A stretch of DNA of 64,000 nucleotides from Ignavibacteriales bacterium (GCA_026390775.1 JAPLFF010000008.1:4361-68360); one strand, 5' to 3'. Shown: positions 36,730-46,882, counted from the stretch's first letter. The notes: generated from the letters alone by a model not told the origin. Numbers and translations: made by a program.

Positions 36730-38058
36730 TTATTGCCCAACAGTTTTTCTTCCTATACTGTAATAAGTAAAACCTAATTTTTCCATTTTCTTTATTTCAA
36801 AAACATTCCGTCCATCAAAAATGATTGGCGATTTTAAATCAGTTTTTATGCGATTAAAATCCGGATTCCTGAACTCATTCCACTCTGTTAAAATTAACAA
36901 TGCATCGGCATCTTTCAACATACTATACTGATCTTGTGAGTATTCAAGAATATCATCTAAATAAAATTTTGCGTTTTCCATAGCTGCGGGATCGTATGCT
37001 GAAACTTTAGCTCCAAGTCGAATTAACTCTTTAATAATATAGATTGACGGTGCTTCGCGAATATCATCTGTGTTAGGTTTAAATGCTAATCCCCAAACAG
37101 CAAATTTTTTCCCTTTAATATTTCGATCGAAATGTTTTAAGATTTTCTTTACAAGAATAAGTTTTTGAAGTTTGTTCGCTTCATCAACAACTTTAAGAAG
37201 TCTGATCGGTGAATTATTGTCTTCGCTGGTTTTAATAAGCGCATTTACATCTTTAGGAAAACAAGAACCGCCATAACCGATTCCTGGAAATAAAAATCTT
37301 TTACCAATCCTTGTATCCGAACCCATTCCTTTACGTACCATTTCAACATCCGCCCCAACTGCTTCACAAAAATTTGCAAGTTCGTTCATATAAGTTATAC
37401 GCATAGCTAAGTAAGAGTTTGCTGCATACTTAGTTACTTCTGAGCTTTCGGGATTCATTTCAAAGATGGGATTACCTTGACGAACAAATGGTTCATAAAG
37501 AGTACGCATTCTTTCAAAGACTTTTTGAGAGCATGCACCTACAATAATTCGATCCGGTTTCATAAAATCATCAACGGCAAATCCTTCGCGTAAAAATTCC
37601 GGGTTAGATACAACTTCAAAATTAGTTACACCATACTTTTCAATTATTTTTGTTACTGCTTTCGATGTTCCTACAGTAACAGTACTTTTATTAACTATAA
37701 TTTTGAAATCCTTTGTGTCAGCATCTTTTAATATCTTCCCAATCTCATTAGCTACTTCAAATACATGTTTTAAATCAGCAGAACCGTCTTCGCCCTGTGG
37801 AGTAGGAAGACAAAGTATAATAATTTCAGATTCAAGAACAGTTTTTTTTAGATCGTCTGTAAATGTTAATCTTTTCTTCTCGATGTTACGATGAAATAAA
37901 ATTTCCAATCCCGGTTCGTAAATAGGCACGATCCCTTTCTTCAATTTTTTCAGTTTATCTTGGTTATTATCTACACAAATAACATTATTTCCCATTTCAG
38001 CGAAACAAGTTCCACTTACGAGTCCAACATAACCGGTCCCAATAACAGAAAGATTCAT
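36730..38058 (-). CDS. ugd: UDP-glucose 6-dehydrogenase
   Basis: A 442-residue dehydrogenase making UDP-glucuronate from UDP-glucose. The NAD motif is 'GTGYVGLVSGTCFAEMG', the catalytic Cys is in 'GIGYGGSCFPKDV' and the UDP-binding C-terminal domain has 'FAVWGLAFKPNTDDIREAPS'. The start is ATG 38058, 14 bases after rfbC. The three genes galE, rfbC and ugd form a nucleotide-sugar operon for surface polysaccharide. Confidence 0.97.
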   Translation of the reverse strand: MNLSVIGTGYVGLVSGTCFAEMGNNVICVDNNQDKLKKLKKGIVPIYEPGLEILFHRNIEKKRLTFTDDLKKTVLESEIIILCLPTPQGEDGSADLKHVFEVANEIGKILKDADTKDFKIIVNKSTVTVGTSKAVTKIIEKYGVTNFEVVSNPEFLREGFAVDDFMKPDRIIVGACSQKVFERMRTLYEPFVRQGNPIFEMNPESSEVTKYAANSYLAMRITYMNELANFCEAVGADVEMVRKGMGSDTRIGKRFLFPGIGYGGSCFPKDVNALIKTSEDNNSPIRLLKVVDEANKLQKLILVKKILKHFDRNIKGKKFAVWGLAFKPNTDDIREAPSIYIIKELIRLGAKVSAYDPAAMENAKFYLDDILEYSQDQYSMLKDADALLILTEWNEFRNPDFNRIKTDLKSPIIFDGRNVFEIKKMEKLGFTYYSIGRKTVGQ

Positions 38059-38072
38059 CTCAACTCCTTAAT

Positions 38073-38621
38073 TCAAAATTTAAAATCTTTTTCGATATTC
38101 TTAAATCGTTTTGCAGTTAAATCTTTTGCAGATATAATCGAGTCTGTAACTTTCCAGTCAATATTCAGATCAGAATCATTAAAAAGTATTGCTCGTTCAC
38201 TTTCCTTATTATACAACGCAGTGCATTTGTAACTAAAAATAGTAAAGTCAGAAAGGACTGAAAAACCATGTGCAAATCCTGGTGGGATCCAAAGTTGATT
38301 TTTATTTTCTTCACTCAACTCAACCGCAAAATATTTTCCGAAAGTCAGTGAACCGAAACGGATATCAACCGCAACATCTAAAACTTTTCCCACTACAACA
38401 CTGCATAATTTACCTTGTGCATATTCTCCAACCTGATAATGCAATCCTCGTACTGTTCCTTTAACTGATTTTGAAATATTATCCTGTACGAAAGAAAGAT
38501 TAATTCCGCAATCGGAAAATTTTTTCTTATTAAATGATTCAAAAAAATAACCGCGGTCATCGGGATAGACATCGGGTTTAACTAAAATTAATCCTTCAAT
38601 AAACGTTTTTTCGAATTCCAA
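38073..38621 (-). CDS. rfbC: dTDP-4-dehydrorhamnose 3,5-epimerase (TTG start)
   Basis: A 182-residue cupin-fold epimerase. Signatures: 'LVKPDVYPDDRGYFFESF', 'KGTVRGLHYQVGEYAQGKL' with the catalytic His, and 'LWIPPGFAHGFSVLS'. I place the start at TTG 38621, because a GAGG box six bases upstream overlaps the galE stop and the product then begins as in the family ('LEFEKTFIEGL'); the earlier TTG at 38633 is out of register with that box. It is co-transcribed with galE and ugd. Confidence 0.93.
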   Translation of the reverse strand: MEFEKTFIEGLILVKPDVYPDDRGYFFESFNKKKFSDCGINLSFVQDNISKSVKGTVRGLHYQVGEYAQGKLCSVVVGKVLDVAVDIRFGSLTFGKYFAVELSEENKNQLWIPPGFAHGFSVLSDFTIFSYKCTALYNKESERAILFNDSDLNIDWKVTDSIISAKDLTAKRFKNIEKDFKF

Positions 38622-38629
38622 TCTTAACC

Positions 38630-39604
38630 TCAAAATTTAGGATTTGAATGCCACTTCCAAGCCGTTTCTAAAATTTCTTCGATTGAATATTTTGGAGACC
38701 ATCCTAATAAATCTTTAGCTTTTTTATTATCCGCTATAAGTATTGCCGGATCTCCCGCTCTTCTTAAAACAACTTCAAATGGAATTTCTTTTTTTGTGAT
38801 GGCTTTCGCTTTTTCAATAATCTCAAGTACAGAATTTCCTTTACCGGTTCCTAAATTAATAACATTTGATTTACCGCCGTTAATCAAATACTCCAATGAT
38901 TTCAAATGTGCATCAGCTAAATCATTTACATGAATATAATCTCGAATACAAGTTCCATCATTAGTATTATAATCGTTTCCATAAACAAAAACTTTATTTC
39001 TTTTTGCAAGAGCAGTTTGTAATACAATTGGAATAAGATGTGGTTCCGGATTATGACTTTCACCGATTAGACCTGATGGATCAGCTCCAGCTGCGTTGAA
39101 ATAGCGTAGTGAAATACTTTTGAGACCTGATGAAACTTCAAAATCTTTTAGCAATGTTTCGATCATTAATTTTGTATTTGCGTAGGGATTAATCGTCTGT
39201 GATGGCTGATCTTCCGAGATTGGCACTTTAGACGGATTCCCGTAAATAGAACATGTTGATGAAAAAACAAAATTCTTTACCCCATTTTCTGCACAAAGTT
39301 TTATCAAGTTAAAACTTCCAACAACATTGTTTTGATAATATCTGTCGGGATGTTCAACTGATTCGCCGACATAAGCAAATGCGGCAAAATGTACTACAGC
39401 ACTCGGCATTTGTGTTTGAATAAAATAAGAAAGTGATCCGGCATCAAGAAGATCAATATCTTCAAAATGAATATTCTTTGGCACCGCTTCTCTATGCCCT
39501 CTTGATAAGTTATCAAGAACAACCGGTTGGTATCCCTTCTCTGAAAGAAGTTTTACAAAATGTGAACCGATATATCCCGCACCACCCGTGACGAGAATTT
39601 TCAA
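38630..39604 (-). CDS. galE: UDP-glucose 4-epimerase (TTG start)
   Basis: A 324-residue epimerase of the extended SDR class interconverting UDP-glucose and UDP-galactose. Signatures are 'LVTGGAGYIGSHFVKLL', 'FSSTCSIYGNP', the catalytic Tyr-Lys in 'PYANTKLMIE' and 'RYFNAAGADPSG'. The start is TTG 39604 with GAGG five bases before; the residues just upstream in frame are not family-like. A GTG at 39652 could add 16 residues and is less likely. First gene of the nucleotide-sugar operon. Confidence 0.94.
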   Translation of the reverse strand: MKILVTGGAGYIGSHFVKLLSEKGYQPVVLDNLSRGHREAVPKNIHFEDIDLLDAGSLSYFIQTQMPSAVVHFAAFAYVGESVEHPDRYYQNNVVGSFNLIKLCAENGVKNFVFSSTCSIYGNPSKVPISEDQPSQTINPYANTKLMIETLLKDFEVSSGLKSISLRYFNAAGADPSGLIGESHNPEPHLIPIVLQTALAKRNKVFVYGNDYNTNDGTCIRDYIHVNDLADAHLKSLEYLINGGKSNVINLGTGKGNSVLEIIEKAKAITKKEIPFEVVLRRAGDPAILIADNKKAKDLLGWSPKYSIEEILETAWKWHSNPKF

Positions 39605-39757
39605 TATTCCCTCATTAGATTTACTGGATTTAAAAATACAAAAATTATTCACGTTTGAGAATTATTGATTTTGTTTGCTTTCATTATAGTACGAATTGTA
39701 TCAAAATTAAATTTCGATTAATTTGAATAATAAAAGAACTCAAAACAGTGTGTATTA

Positions 39758-40228
39758 ATGAAAAAACTTTTTATTCTCACCGGACCGGTGCACACAGGAA
39801 AGACTTCCAGACTAATGCATTGGGCTACCCAGAAAAAAAATATTGACGGGATTTTCCAACCAGTTATAGATGACAAAAGATTTATCTATCATATAGCATC
39901 ACGAACATTAAGACAGCTTGAAACAGATGAGACGAGAGATGTAACAATGATCGGCAAATTCAAGTTTAGCAATCAAACATTCGACTGGGCAAAAAATATT
40001 TTAGGCGATTGCATTAATAAAGAATTGGAATGGCTGGTCATTGATGAAATTGGTCCTCTCGAATTAGAAGGAAAAGGATTAGAGCCGACCATTTCAAAGC
40101 TCTTTAGTGAAATTGAAAAATTTAATGGAAATATTTTATGTGTGGTTCGTGATTCAATACTTGAAAAATTTGTAGAACATTATAGACTTGAAAGTAAATA
40201 TGATTTGATAAATTTAGATCAAGATTAG
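39758..40228 (+). CDS. THEP1-family nucleoside-triphosphatase
   Basis: A 156-residue P-loop NTPase. Walker A is 'GPVHTGKTS' (residues 9-17) and Walker B 'LVIDEIGPLELEG' near residue 93; the family is known from Aquifex and archaea as a nucleotide triphosphatase, and its biological role in bacteria is unclear. It stands alone on the plus strand, ends at a palindromic terminator and has no recognised regulatory partner. Confidence 0.85.
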   Translation: MKKLFILTGPVHTGKTSRLMHWATQKKNIDGIFQPVIDDKRFIYHIASRTLRQLETDETRDVTMIGKFKFSNQTFDWAKNILGDCINKELEWLVIDEIGPLELEGKGLEPTISKLFSEIEKFNGNILCVVRDSILEKFVEHYRLESKYDLINLDQD

Positions 40229-40256
40229 AAAAAGGACATCAATTGATGTCCTTTTT
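40229..40256. terminator. Palindromic bidirectional terminator
   Basis: AAAAAGGACATC (40229-40240) pairs with GATGTCCTTTTT (40245-40256) around AATT, with A/T flanks for both strands. It separates the plus-strand NTPase from the minus-strand membrane protein. Confidence 0.87.
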
Positions 40257-40275
40257 GAAAAAATCTTACAATTTA

Positions 40276-40704
40276 TTAAGCCGATTTTGCCACTGCCGGG
40301 TTATAAATAAATGCTGTAACAACTCCGAGCAACACCATTTGGATTGATCCATAAATAAACCATTGCAAAGCTAATGTATATGGAATCGGATAAACTACAT
40401 TTTGAGCCACAGCGGACATGAAGTTCATGAACAATGCAATATAAACTCCGTAACGTACTCCTTCCATGAGTCCCTTGTTTTGATATCCCTTTGTAAAAAT
40501 AAAAACGAAGAAGAATGACCAGACGAAATCAGCAAACCACATTCTCCACATTTTTGCTTCCATCTCTGCCATCGGGCGGAATGCTTTGGAAACTGTTTCC
40601 TGCATATATGTAGAGGCAAGAATTACACTGTGAATAAGGTAATTAGAAACTTCCAGTATAATAAAAACAGCAAGAACTGCGATAATTAGTTTTTTTGTGT
40701 TCAT
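40276..40704 (-). CDS. Small integral membrane protein
   Basis: Unrecognised 142-residue protein with about four hydrophobic helices ('IIAVLAVFIILEVSNYLIH', 'FADFVWSFFFVFIF', 'YGVYIALFMNFMSAVAQ', 'LQWFIYGSIQMVLLGVVTAF'). Start ATG 40704 has GAGG six bases upstream; the upstream in-frame TTG is less likely. The pattern 'VSNYLIHSVILASTYMQ' with short loops suggests an inner-membrane protein of unknown role. Nothing is known of its partner. Confidence 0.75.
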   Translation of the reverse strand: MNTKKLIIAVLAVFIILEVSNYLIHSVILASTYMQETVSKAFRPMAEMEAKMWRMWFADFVWSFFFVFIFTKGYQNKGLMEGVRYGVYIALFMNFMSAVAQNVVYPIPYTLALQWFIYGSIQMVLLGVVTAFIYNPAVAKSA

Positions 40705-40768
40705 ATAGAACCTCAATTAAATTAATGGTGCTATTATTTAATCTGTGTTGGAGGAATTATTTTAACAA

Positions 40769-41455
40769 TTAAATATTTAAATACCGATTCCAAATTTTAA
40801 ATAATTCATAAGTTGCTTTAACATCTTCGCCGCAGTAAATAGCAATATCTTTAATCCTTCCGGCTTTATAAAGTTCTTTAACTTCCATTCCAGTAATACC
40901 TTTTGATTTAGGAGATTCGATGCCGAAAGCATAACAGTAAAAATCAAGATTAAATTTTTTTGTTAATCCATAAAAGGTTAATTGTTCTAATAGATCAATA
41001 TGATGGGAAGAGTTATACCTATATTTCATAAGGTTTACGGTAGGTTTTATTTTTTTTAGAGCAGATCGAATCATAATAAACGGTAAATCAAAATATCTTC
41101 CGTTAAATGAAATTACTTTATCGGGCTTTGAAACATATTTCCAAAAATATTTTAGCATTTCTTCTTCATTAAGAGGTTTGTACTTAATTGATTTTTCGGC
41201 AACGCTCCATTCTTCATCTTTTTCGCCCTCATATAATACTAATGATTTTTCCGTTTCAGTATTCAACAAACCGATAGCAACAATCTTTGCCGTATAAGGA
41301 TATAAACTGATATATCTTTTAGCTTCATCAATAAGTTCTTCTTTTTTAATCGGATCTTTCTCCAATTCTGTATACCGAAGTAGGAACTCTCTTTGTGAAT
41401 CGGTAAGAGTTTCGAATTCAACACCGACAGTTTCAATATCATAAATAAGGTTCAT
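40769..41455 (-). CDS. DnaQ/PolB-like 3'-5' exonuclease domain protein
   Basis: A 228-residue RNase H-like exonuclease. The acid residues are in 'NLIYDIETVG' (Exo I), 'ISFNGRYFDLPFIMIRS' (Exo II) and 'YCGEDVKATYEL' (Exo III), as in predicted PolB-associated exonucleases (DNA_pol_B_exo2). It is a single-domain protein, so it is likely a nuclease of nucleic-acid maintenance rather than a polymerase. Monocistronic. Confidence 0.85.
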   Translation of the reverse strand: MNLIYDIETVGVEFETLTDSQREFLLRYTELEKDPIKKEELIDEAKRYISLYPYTAKIVAIGLLNTETEKSLVLYEGEKDEEWSVAEKSIKYKPLNEEEMLKYFWKYVSKPDKVISFNGRYFDLPFIMIRSALKKIKPTVNLMKYRYNSSHHIDLLEQLTFYGLTKKFNLDFYCYAFGIESPKSKGITGMEVKELYKAGRIKDIAIYCGEDVKATYELFKIWNRYLNI

Positions 41456-41600
41456 AACCCCCCTACTTTATTCTTGTTGTTGGTAGAAACTAATGAAAAA
41501 TTAATTGATTTAATAGAATTAAAAATTGTTTGCCTGCATCTTTAGTCTTCATAAATTAAGATTATTGATTATTTTGCGATTATTCAATAAAGAGGGATGA

Positions 41601-42731
41601 ATGAAATTAAAAAACCGTGCTTTGTTTATTGATATGCTCAAAGGTCTTGCACTTATTGTTATGATCGAAGTGCATGTTGTTAATTCGATGCTTTTGCCTG
41701 CTCTTAGAGAATCTTGGTGGTTCTCATCATTAAATTTTATAAATGGTTTAGTTGCGCCCTCTTTTAGTTTCGCATCGGGAATGGTTTTTGTACTATCATT
41801 GCAAAAAGGTGTTGATCAGTTACGGACTTTCGGGAAAGAGTTTTGGCGTAAGTTATCCAGAGTTGGATTGATATTTTTTATCGGATACTCCCTTCATCTT
41901 CCGTATTACTCATTAACAAAAATACTTAACAATCAAACTCAGGAAAATCTTAACAGTTTATTTACAGTAGATATTCTTCAAATAATTTCTACCGGGCTAA
42001 TTGTTTTATTGTTTGCACGAATATTTATCAAATCCGAAAAACGCTTTTATAATTTTCTATTAATATTAACAGCAATTATTTTAATTGTTAGTCCGTTGAT
42101 GTGGAGAATAGATTTTGCGAATTATGTACCGCTATTCTTTGCTAACTATTTCAATAAAATGCATGGCTCGCTCTTTCCGGTTTTTCCATGGTGGGCATTT
42201 ATTTTTAGCGGTGCTTATGTGGCTAAATTTTACCTTGAAGCCAAACAAAATAATTCAGAAAAATCTTTTGCAAGAAAAATGATAATTACAGGCTCACTCT
42301 TTTATTTAGTAAGTGTTGTGATTATGTATGTTTTGTTCCCTCAAGAATTAGCTAAGATAATTCCAAATCCTTTTTTCTTTTTAGAAAGATTTGGATTAAT
42401 TCTTTTATTCTTAGGAATATTTTGGTTCTATCTTAACAACAAAGAAAATTACAGTTCAATGATCTTAGATGTAAGCCGTGAATCACTCTTAATTTATTGG
42501 GTGCATCTGCAATTAATTTATAGAGAATTATTTTGGGGAAAGAGTCTTATTGATATTTCAGAAAGGAATTACAATGCCTTCCAATGTTTGATGGTAACTG
42601 CAATTCTTATTGTATTAATGTTAATTTTAGCAAAAGTGTGGAGCAAACTGAAAAGTAAATATCCTGCTTATTGCAGATGGCTAACGGCAGCAGTTCTAAT
42701 TATTGGTACGGTAATATTTATTATTCGTTAG
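41601..42731 (+). CDS. HGSNAT/DUF1624-like membrane acyltransferase
   Basis: A 376-residue integral membrane protein. The first segment 'RALFIDMLKGLALIVMIEVH' holds the Arg/Asp/His features of the acyltransferase-3 / heparan-alpha-glucosaminide N-acetyltransferase superfamily. Ten or so hydrophobic helices follow, including 'VGLIFFIGYSLHLP', 'LFPVFPWWAFIFSGAYVAKF' and 'SRESLLIYWVHLQLIY'. These enzymes move acyl groups across the membrane. 'AGAGGGATGA' precedes the ATG. Substrate unknown, single gene. Confidence 0.8.
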   Translation: MKLKNRALFIDMLKGLALIVMIEVHVVNSMLLPALRESWWFSSLNFINGLVAPSFSFASGMVFVLSLQKGVDQLRTFGKEFWRKLSRVGLIFFIGYSLHLPYYSLTKILNNQTQENLNSLFTVDILQIISTGLIVLLFARIFIKSEKRFYNFLLILTAIILIVSPLMWRIDFANYVPLFFANYFNKMHGSLFPVFPWWAFIFSGAYVAKFYLEAKQNNSEKSFARKMIITGSLFYLVSVVIMYVLFPQELAKIIPNPFFFLERFGLILLFLGIFWFYLNNKENYSSMILDVSRESLLIYWVHLQLIYRELFWGKSLIDISERNYNAFQCLMVTAILIVLMLILAKVWSKLKSKYPAYCRWLTAAVLIIGTVIFIIR

Positions 42732-42827
42732 CTGATTTTTGAATTACAACTTCTCGCTCAAACCTCTGAACCGCATTGTAAAATTCTTGCGCATATGTAA
42801 ATATTAATATTACAAGTAAGAGTAATA

Positions 42828-43859
42828 TCAAGAAATTATCTTTTCTATAATCCTTACTGCTTTTTCAATCTCTTGGAATGAAACGTCCATGTGGGTTACA
42901 GCTCTTATCACACCAATTTTTCCTGTGCCGAGATATAAACCATTCTCTCTACATTTAGTTAAGAAATCTTCTACTGATATTTTTTTAGGAGTAAGCATAA
43001 TAATATTTGTCTGAACACATTTAGTATCAACAAAAAGATTTGGTAATTGTGAAAGTTTATCTGAAAACAATTGCGCTTTATCGTGATCTTCTTTCAATCG
43101 TGAAATATTATTTTTAAGAGCATACAATCCTGCCGCAGCAAGAATTCCTACTTGACGCATTCCTCCGCCCCATCCTTTACGTACACGGTAAGCTTGTTTA
43201 ATAAAATCTTTCGTTCCAGCTATTAATGAACCAATAGGAGCGCCAAGACCTTTAGAAAGACAGCATGATACCGAATCAAAATGTTTTGCATATTCGGCAG
43301 GAGAAATTCCGGTTACAACAGAAGCATTCCAAATTCTTGCGCCATCAAGATGAAAATAGAGATTATTTTTTTTTGCTAATAAACTTAGTGCTTTAATATT
43401 TTCAATCGGATTAATAGTTCCGCCGGCACGATTGTGTGTGTTTTCAACTTCAATAACTTTTGTTCGAGCCATATAATATGCACTCTCAGGACGGATCAAC
43501 GGTTCAACTTGTTCAGGTGTAAACACACCGCGAACGCCATCCACTAAACTTAACTGCAATCCGCTCAATGCAGCCGGAGAACCTGACTCATATTGAAAAA
43601 TGTGAGCATCTTTTTCGCAGATAACTTCATCGCCGGGCTGAGTTAAAACATTTAAGCAAATTTGATTTCCCATTACACCGCTTGGAACATAAAGCGCGGC
43701 TTCCTTGCCTAATAACTCTGCAGCATATTTTTCAAGTTCATTTGCAGTCGGATCTTCTTTGTAAACATCGTCACCGACTTCGGCATTATACATTGCTTTG
43801 CGCATTGCTTCAGATGGTTTTGTAACCGTATCGCTTCTTAGATCAATAATTTTTTTCAT
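42828..43859 (-). CDS. ltaE: Low-specificity L-threonine aldolase
   Basis: A 343-residue PLP enzyme splitting threonine to glycine and acetaldehyde. Signatures: 'DLRSDTVTKPSEAMRKAM', 'VGDDVYKEDPTANELE', 'YFHLDGARIWNASV' and the PLP lysine in 'CCLSKGLGAPIGSLIAG'. It overlaps lnt by four bases (ATGA) and is the last gene of the era operon. Confidence 0.95.
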   Translation of the reverse strand: MKKIIDLRSDTVTKPSEAMRKAMYNAEVGDDVYKEDPTANELEKYAAELLGKEAALYVPSGVMGNQICLNVLTQPGDEVICEKDAHIFQYESGSPAALSGLQLSLVDGVRGVFTPEQVEPLIRPESAYYMARTKVIEVENTHNRAGGTINPIENIKALSLLAKKNNLYFHLDGARIWNASVVTGISPAEYAKHFDSVSCCLSKGLGAPIGSLIAGTKDFIKQAYRVRKGWGGGMRQVGILAAAGLYALKNNISRLKEDHDKAQLFSDKLSQLPNLFVDTKCVQTNIIMLTPKKISVEDFLTKCRENGLYLGTGKIGVIRAVTHMDVSFQEIEKAVRIIEKIIS

Positions 43860-45511
43860 GATTGTTTCTTTTTTCTTGTTAATATTTTTTTAAATATGAA
43901 AATCATAATCGTAGCGATAGAAATATAAGAAGAGATCAAAGGAAAAATCCAAGGAAAGCGGGAATAAAAAGTTTGTCCTTCGTTAATTATCACATCGCCA
44001 ACAAGAATGTCTCGAGTAAAAAGTTTTGTTGATGCTATTGTATTACCAAACGGATCAATAATACAACTAATTCCACCATTGGCAGCACGGATAACAGATT
44101 TTCTATTCTCAACGGCACGCAATACGGAAATTTCTTTGTGCTGAAATGGTCCGCTCGAATATCCATACCAACTGTCATTCGTAACAACAGTAATTAAGTT
44201 AGCTCCTTTTTGAATAAATCCGGCAACAAATTCAGGATAAATAGATTCAATGCAGATTAGTCCAGCCGGTTTGACAATAGAATTATTCGCTTCACTAAGA
44301 TCAAACACAACCTGATCTTTACCAACATTCCAACTGGAAATGCCGACTTCCCATTTTATAAAATCACCGAGAAACGGTAACTGTTCAACAAATGGGACAT
44401 GCTCTCCAAACGGAACGAGTTTTATTTTTCCATACTTTTCAACTTTAAGTGAGAATGGAGTGAACAATAAAATTGAATTGTAAGATGTATATGAGATTCC
44501 GCTCTTAGTTTTTTTAGCATCTTTCGGCGCTTCATTTTTATTGAAATAAAAGTTTGCATCCGGCATTCCGGTCATCAAAAAAATATTGTTTGAAGTAACG
44601 AACTGATGAATTCTACTAACTTCATAATCATAATTACCAGAAAGCAGATAAACCGGTAATGCAGACTCAGGCCAAACAATTAGTTTTGCTCCTTTATTAA
44701 TTGCTTGTTCCGACAGCTTAATATAAACATCAAGTTGTGATTCTAAACTTCCCGCTTGCCATTTAGACCATGGATTTAAATTAGGTTGGATTAAACCAAC
44801 TTTTATTTTTTTGTTGGATTCGTTGAAACTGTTAATTCTTATTAATCCGTAAGTAATTACAAATAAAAAAATTATTAGTGCAGAAGACAAATATTTAAAA
44901 TTTAATTTCTTCTTTGATTTGAATTCTTTTATTGAGAGATAAAGAAAAACATTTATGAATAAAATTATAAGTGAAAGTCCATAGACTCCGACAATATCAG
45001 AAATCTGAATAAAGAGTTGAAAGTACGGCGTGCTGTTACCAAGAGTAAGCCAAGGAAAGCGAAGATCAGTCAAACTGTATAAGAATTCAAAAGAGACCCA
45101 ATAAAACGGAAAAAGGAAAAGAGCAATATTTTTTCCAAATGATTTTTTTGAAAAATAATAAAGTGTTGTAATGATCAGATAAAAAAACGGATTAAAAAAT
45201 AAAAGTGCTGCACCAGATATTTTAAGAAAAGTATCTGCTTCTTTTGTCCAGCTTCCTACCCAATACAATGTTATTAAATTGAAGAAGAATAATGTGTAAT
45301 AAGTAAAGCGGTTTATTGAAAACAAGGATTCTCTTTTTTCTACTACAAATAAAAATGGAATAAAAGAAATAAAACTTAAAAACGGTAAGGGTATGGGCGG
45401 GTAAGATAAACCAAGCAAGATTCCGCTTAACAATCCGAGTAATAAATCTTTGTTGCGTTCTTTTTTCTGATCAGGTGTTAGAGGCACTATGTACTTCTTG
45501 AAGAAATTCAT
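43856..45511 (-). CDS. lnt: Apolipoprotein N-acyltransferase
   Basis: A 551-residue inner-membrane enzyme that adds the third acyl chain to lipoproteins. Several membrane helices at the N-terminus lead to the periplasmic nitrilase-like domain with Glu in 'LIVWPESALPVYL', Lys in 'KIKLVPFGEHVPF' and the nucleophile Cys in 'AGLICIESIYPEFV'. A last helix follows. It overlaps both neighbours by four bases (dedA and ltaE). Confidence 0.97.
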   Translation of the reverse strand: MNFFKKYIVPLTPDQKKERNKDLLLGLLSGILLGLSYPPIPLPFLSFISFIPFLFVVEKRESLFSINRFTYYTLFFFNLITLYWVGSWTKEADTFLKISGAALLFFNPFFYLIITTLYYFSKKSFGKNIALFLFPFYWVSFEFLYSLTDLRFPWLTLGNSTPYFQLFIQISDIVGVYGLSLIILFINVFLYLSIKEFKSKKKLNFKYLSSALIIFLFVITYGLIRINSFNESNKKIKVGLIQPNLNPWSKWQAGSLESQLDVYIKLSEQAINKGAKLIVWPESALPVYLLSGNYDYEVSRIHQFVTSNNIFLMTGMPDANFYFNKNEAPKDAKKTKSGISYTSYNSILLFTPFSLKVEKYGKIKLVPFGEHVPFVEQLPFLGDFIKWEVGISSWNVGKDQVVFDLSEANNSIVKPAGLICIESIYPEFVAGFIQKGANLITVVTNDSWYGYSSGPFQHKEISVLRAVENRKSVIRAANGGISCIIDPFGNTIASTKLFTRDILVGDVIINEGQTFYSRFPWIFPLISSYISIATIMIFIFKKILTRKKKQS

Positions 45512-46116
45512 TTACTCTTTTTCTTTTTCATCCAAAATCTAACCAAAACAAAAATTATAATTACAGCTGTAATTGCAAATATGATCTGAGAATATTCAGA
45601 AAGATATTTGTCAACCAATTCAAGATTGTTGCCGAGTTGAATCCCAAGAAAGATCAAAATTGCATTCCAAACAAATGAGCTGACACCGGCATAAATAAAT
45701 GTACGCATTGGTTTTAATCTGTGAACACCCGAGAAGAAACTAACAACAGCACGCGTACCGGGTAGAAAACGATTAATAAGAATAATATTATACCCATATT
45801 TATGAAAAAAACGATCGGCTTTATCGAGTGATTCTTGTTTAATAAATTTAAATTTTCCGGATCGTAAAAGTTTTTCACCAAGGAATTCACCGACAAAATA
45901 CATTACAATAAAACCGAGTGCACTTCCAACACTTGTAAGCAAAAGAATAGGAATAATTCCTAAAGTTGATTTAGATATTAGTGTTGCACCGACAATAACG
46001 ACAAAATCGCTTGGCGATGGTGGAAAAATATTTTCTATAAATGCAAAAAAGAAAAGCACGACATAAATTAGTGCGGGATCTAAAGTGCTTATATAAGAGA
46101 TGATTTGCTGAAGCAT
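45508..46116 (-). CDS. DedA/SNARE-associated family membrane protein
   Basis: A 202-residue VTT-domain protein. The family marks are 'FFFAFIENIFPPSPSD', 'LGFIVMYFVGEFLG', 'INRFLPGTRAVVSFFSGVHR' and 'SSFVWNAILIFLG'. DedA proteins help lipid and undecaprenyl-phosphate recycling. It starts one base inside the ispF stop (TAATG) and overlaps lnt, within the era operon. Confidence 0.93.
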   Translation of the reverse strand: MLQQIISYISTLDPALIYVVLFFFAFIENIFPPSPSDFVVIVGATLISKSTLGIIPILLLTSVGSALGFIVMYFVGEFLGEKLLRSGKFKFIKQESLDKADRFFHKYGYNIILINRFLPGTRAVVSFFSGVHRLKPMRTFIYAGVSSFVWNAILIFLGIQLGNNLELVDKYLSEYSQIIFAITAVIIIFVLVRFWMKKKKSK

Positions 46117-46607
46117 TATTTATCTTGTTTGATGAGTAGAACAACAGCTTGTGCAGCGCAACCTTCTTCATGACCGACAAAACCCAATCCTTCGGTTGTT
46201 GTAGCTTTCACAGAAATTTGATCTATGGTAATATTCAATATGTTAGCAATTATTTTTCTCATCTCTGGAATGTATGGTGCAAGTTTTGGTTTTTCCAGAA
46301 GAATTGTAGAATCAACATTTCCAATTTCGTAATGAAAATCTTTCATAAGATAATAAACATGATTCAGCAATTCTTTGCTGTCTGCATTTTTATATTTTGA
46401 ATCTGTATTAGGAAAATGAATACCTATATCTCCGAGAGCAAGAGCACCAAGTATTGCATCGCAAATAGCGTGAAGTAGAACATCCGCATCGGAATGCCCG
46501 AGTAATCCTTTTCTGTATGGTATTTCAATACCGCCTAAAATTAATTTCCGTCCATCAGCAAACTTATGAACGTCATATCCGAATCCGATCTTATGTTGTA
46601 AGTTCAA
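46116..46607 (-). CDS. ispF: 2-C-methyl-D-erythritol 2,4-cyclodiphosphate synthase (TTG start)
   Basis: A 163-residue enzyme of the non-mevalonate isoprenoid pathway. The metal site is in 'GFGYDVHKF', followed by '[20 protein letters not shown]', '[19 protein letters not shown]' and '[18 protein letters not shown]'. The only usable start is TTG at 46607, overlapping the acylphosphatase stop by four bases (TTGA). Length is typical. Confidence 0.96.
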   Translation of the reverse strand: MNLQHKIGFGYDVHKFADGRKLILGGIEIPYRKGLLGHSDADVLLHAICDAILGALALGDIGIHFPNTDSKYKNADSKELLNHVYYLMKDFHYEIGNVDSTILLEKPKLAPYIPEMRKIIANILNITIDQISVKATTTEGLGFVGHEEGCAAQAVVLLIKQDK

Positions 46608-46882
46608 TATCTTATCTCAAATTTTGTGAATTCATTTTTTGGTTCACTCCATCTGATCGAAGCGTTTTTAATATCTGCATGTCTTGGCCCAATTTTCATT
46701 TTCTTATACAACTCTTCTATCATTGCAAGTTCACCTTCTACTACAGTGTAAACTTCCCCGCTAAATAAATTCTGAGTAAAACCTTTTAATAAAAGTTGTT
46801 CGGCATTCCGTGCAACAAAATATCTAAACCCAACACCCTGAACAAATCCGTTAACTAATATTTCAGCCCTCTGAATTGCCAT
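46604..46882 (-). CDS. acyP: Acylphosphatase
   Basis: A 92-residue acylphosphatase with the family loop '[20 protein letters not shown]' containing the catalytic Arg. The tail '[15 protein letters not shown]' matches too. The ATG at 46882 is chosen by length and lies 20 bases inside the end of the upstream EamA gene; a TTG at 46906 would add eight residues. It overlaps ispF by four bases. Confidence 0.92.
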   Translation of the reverse strand: MAIQRAEILVNGFVQGVGFRYFVARNAEQLLLKGFTQNLFSGEVYTVVEGELAMIEELYKKMKIGPRHADIKNASIRWSEPKNEFTKFEIRY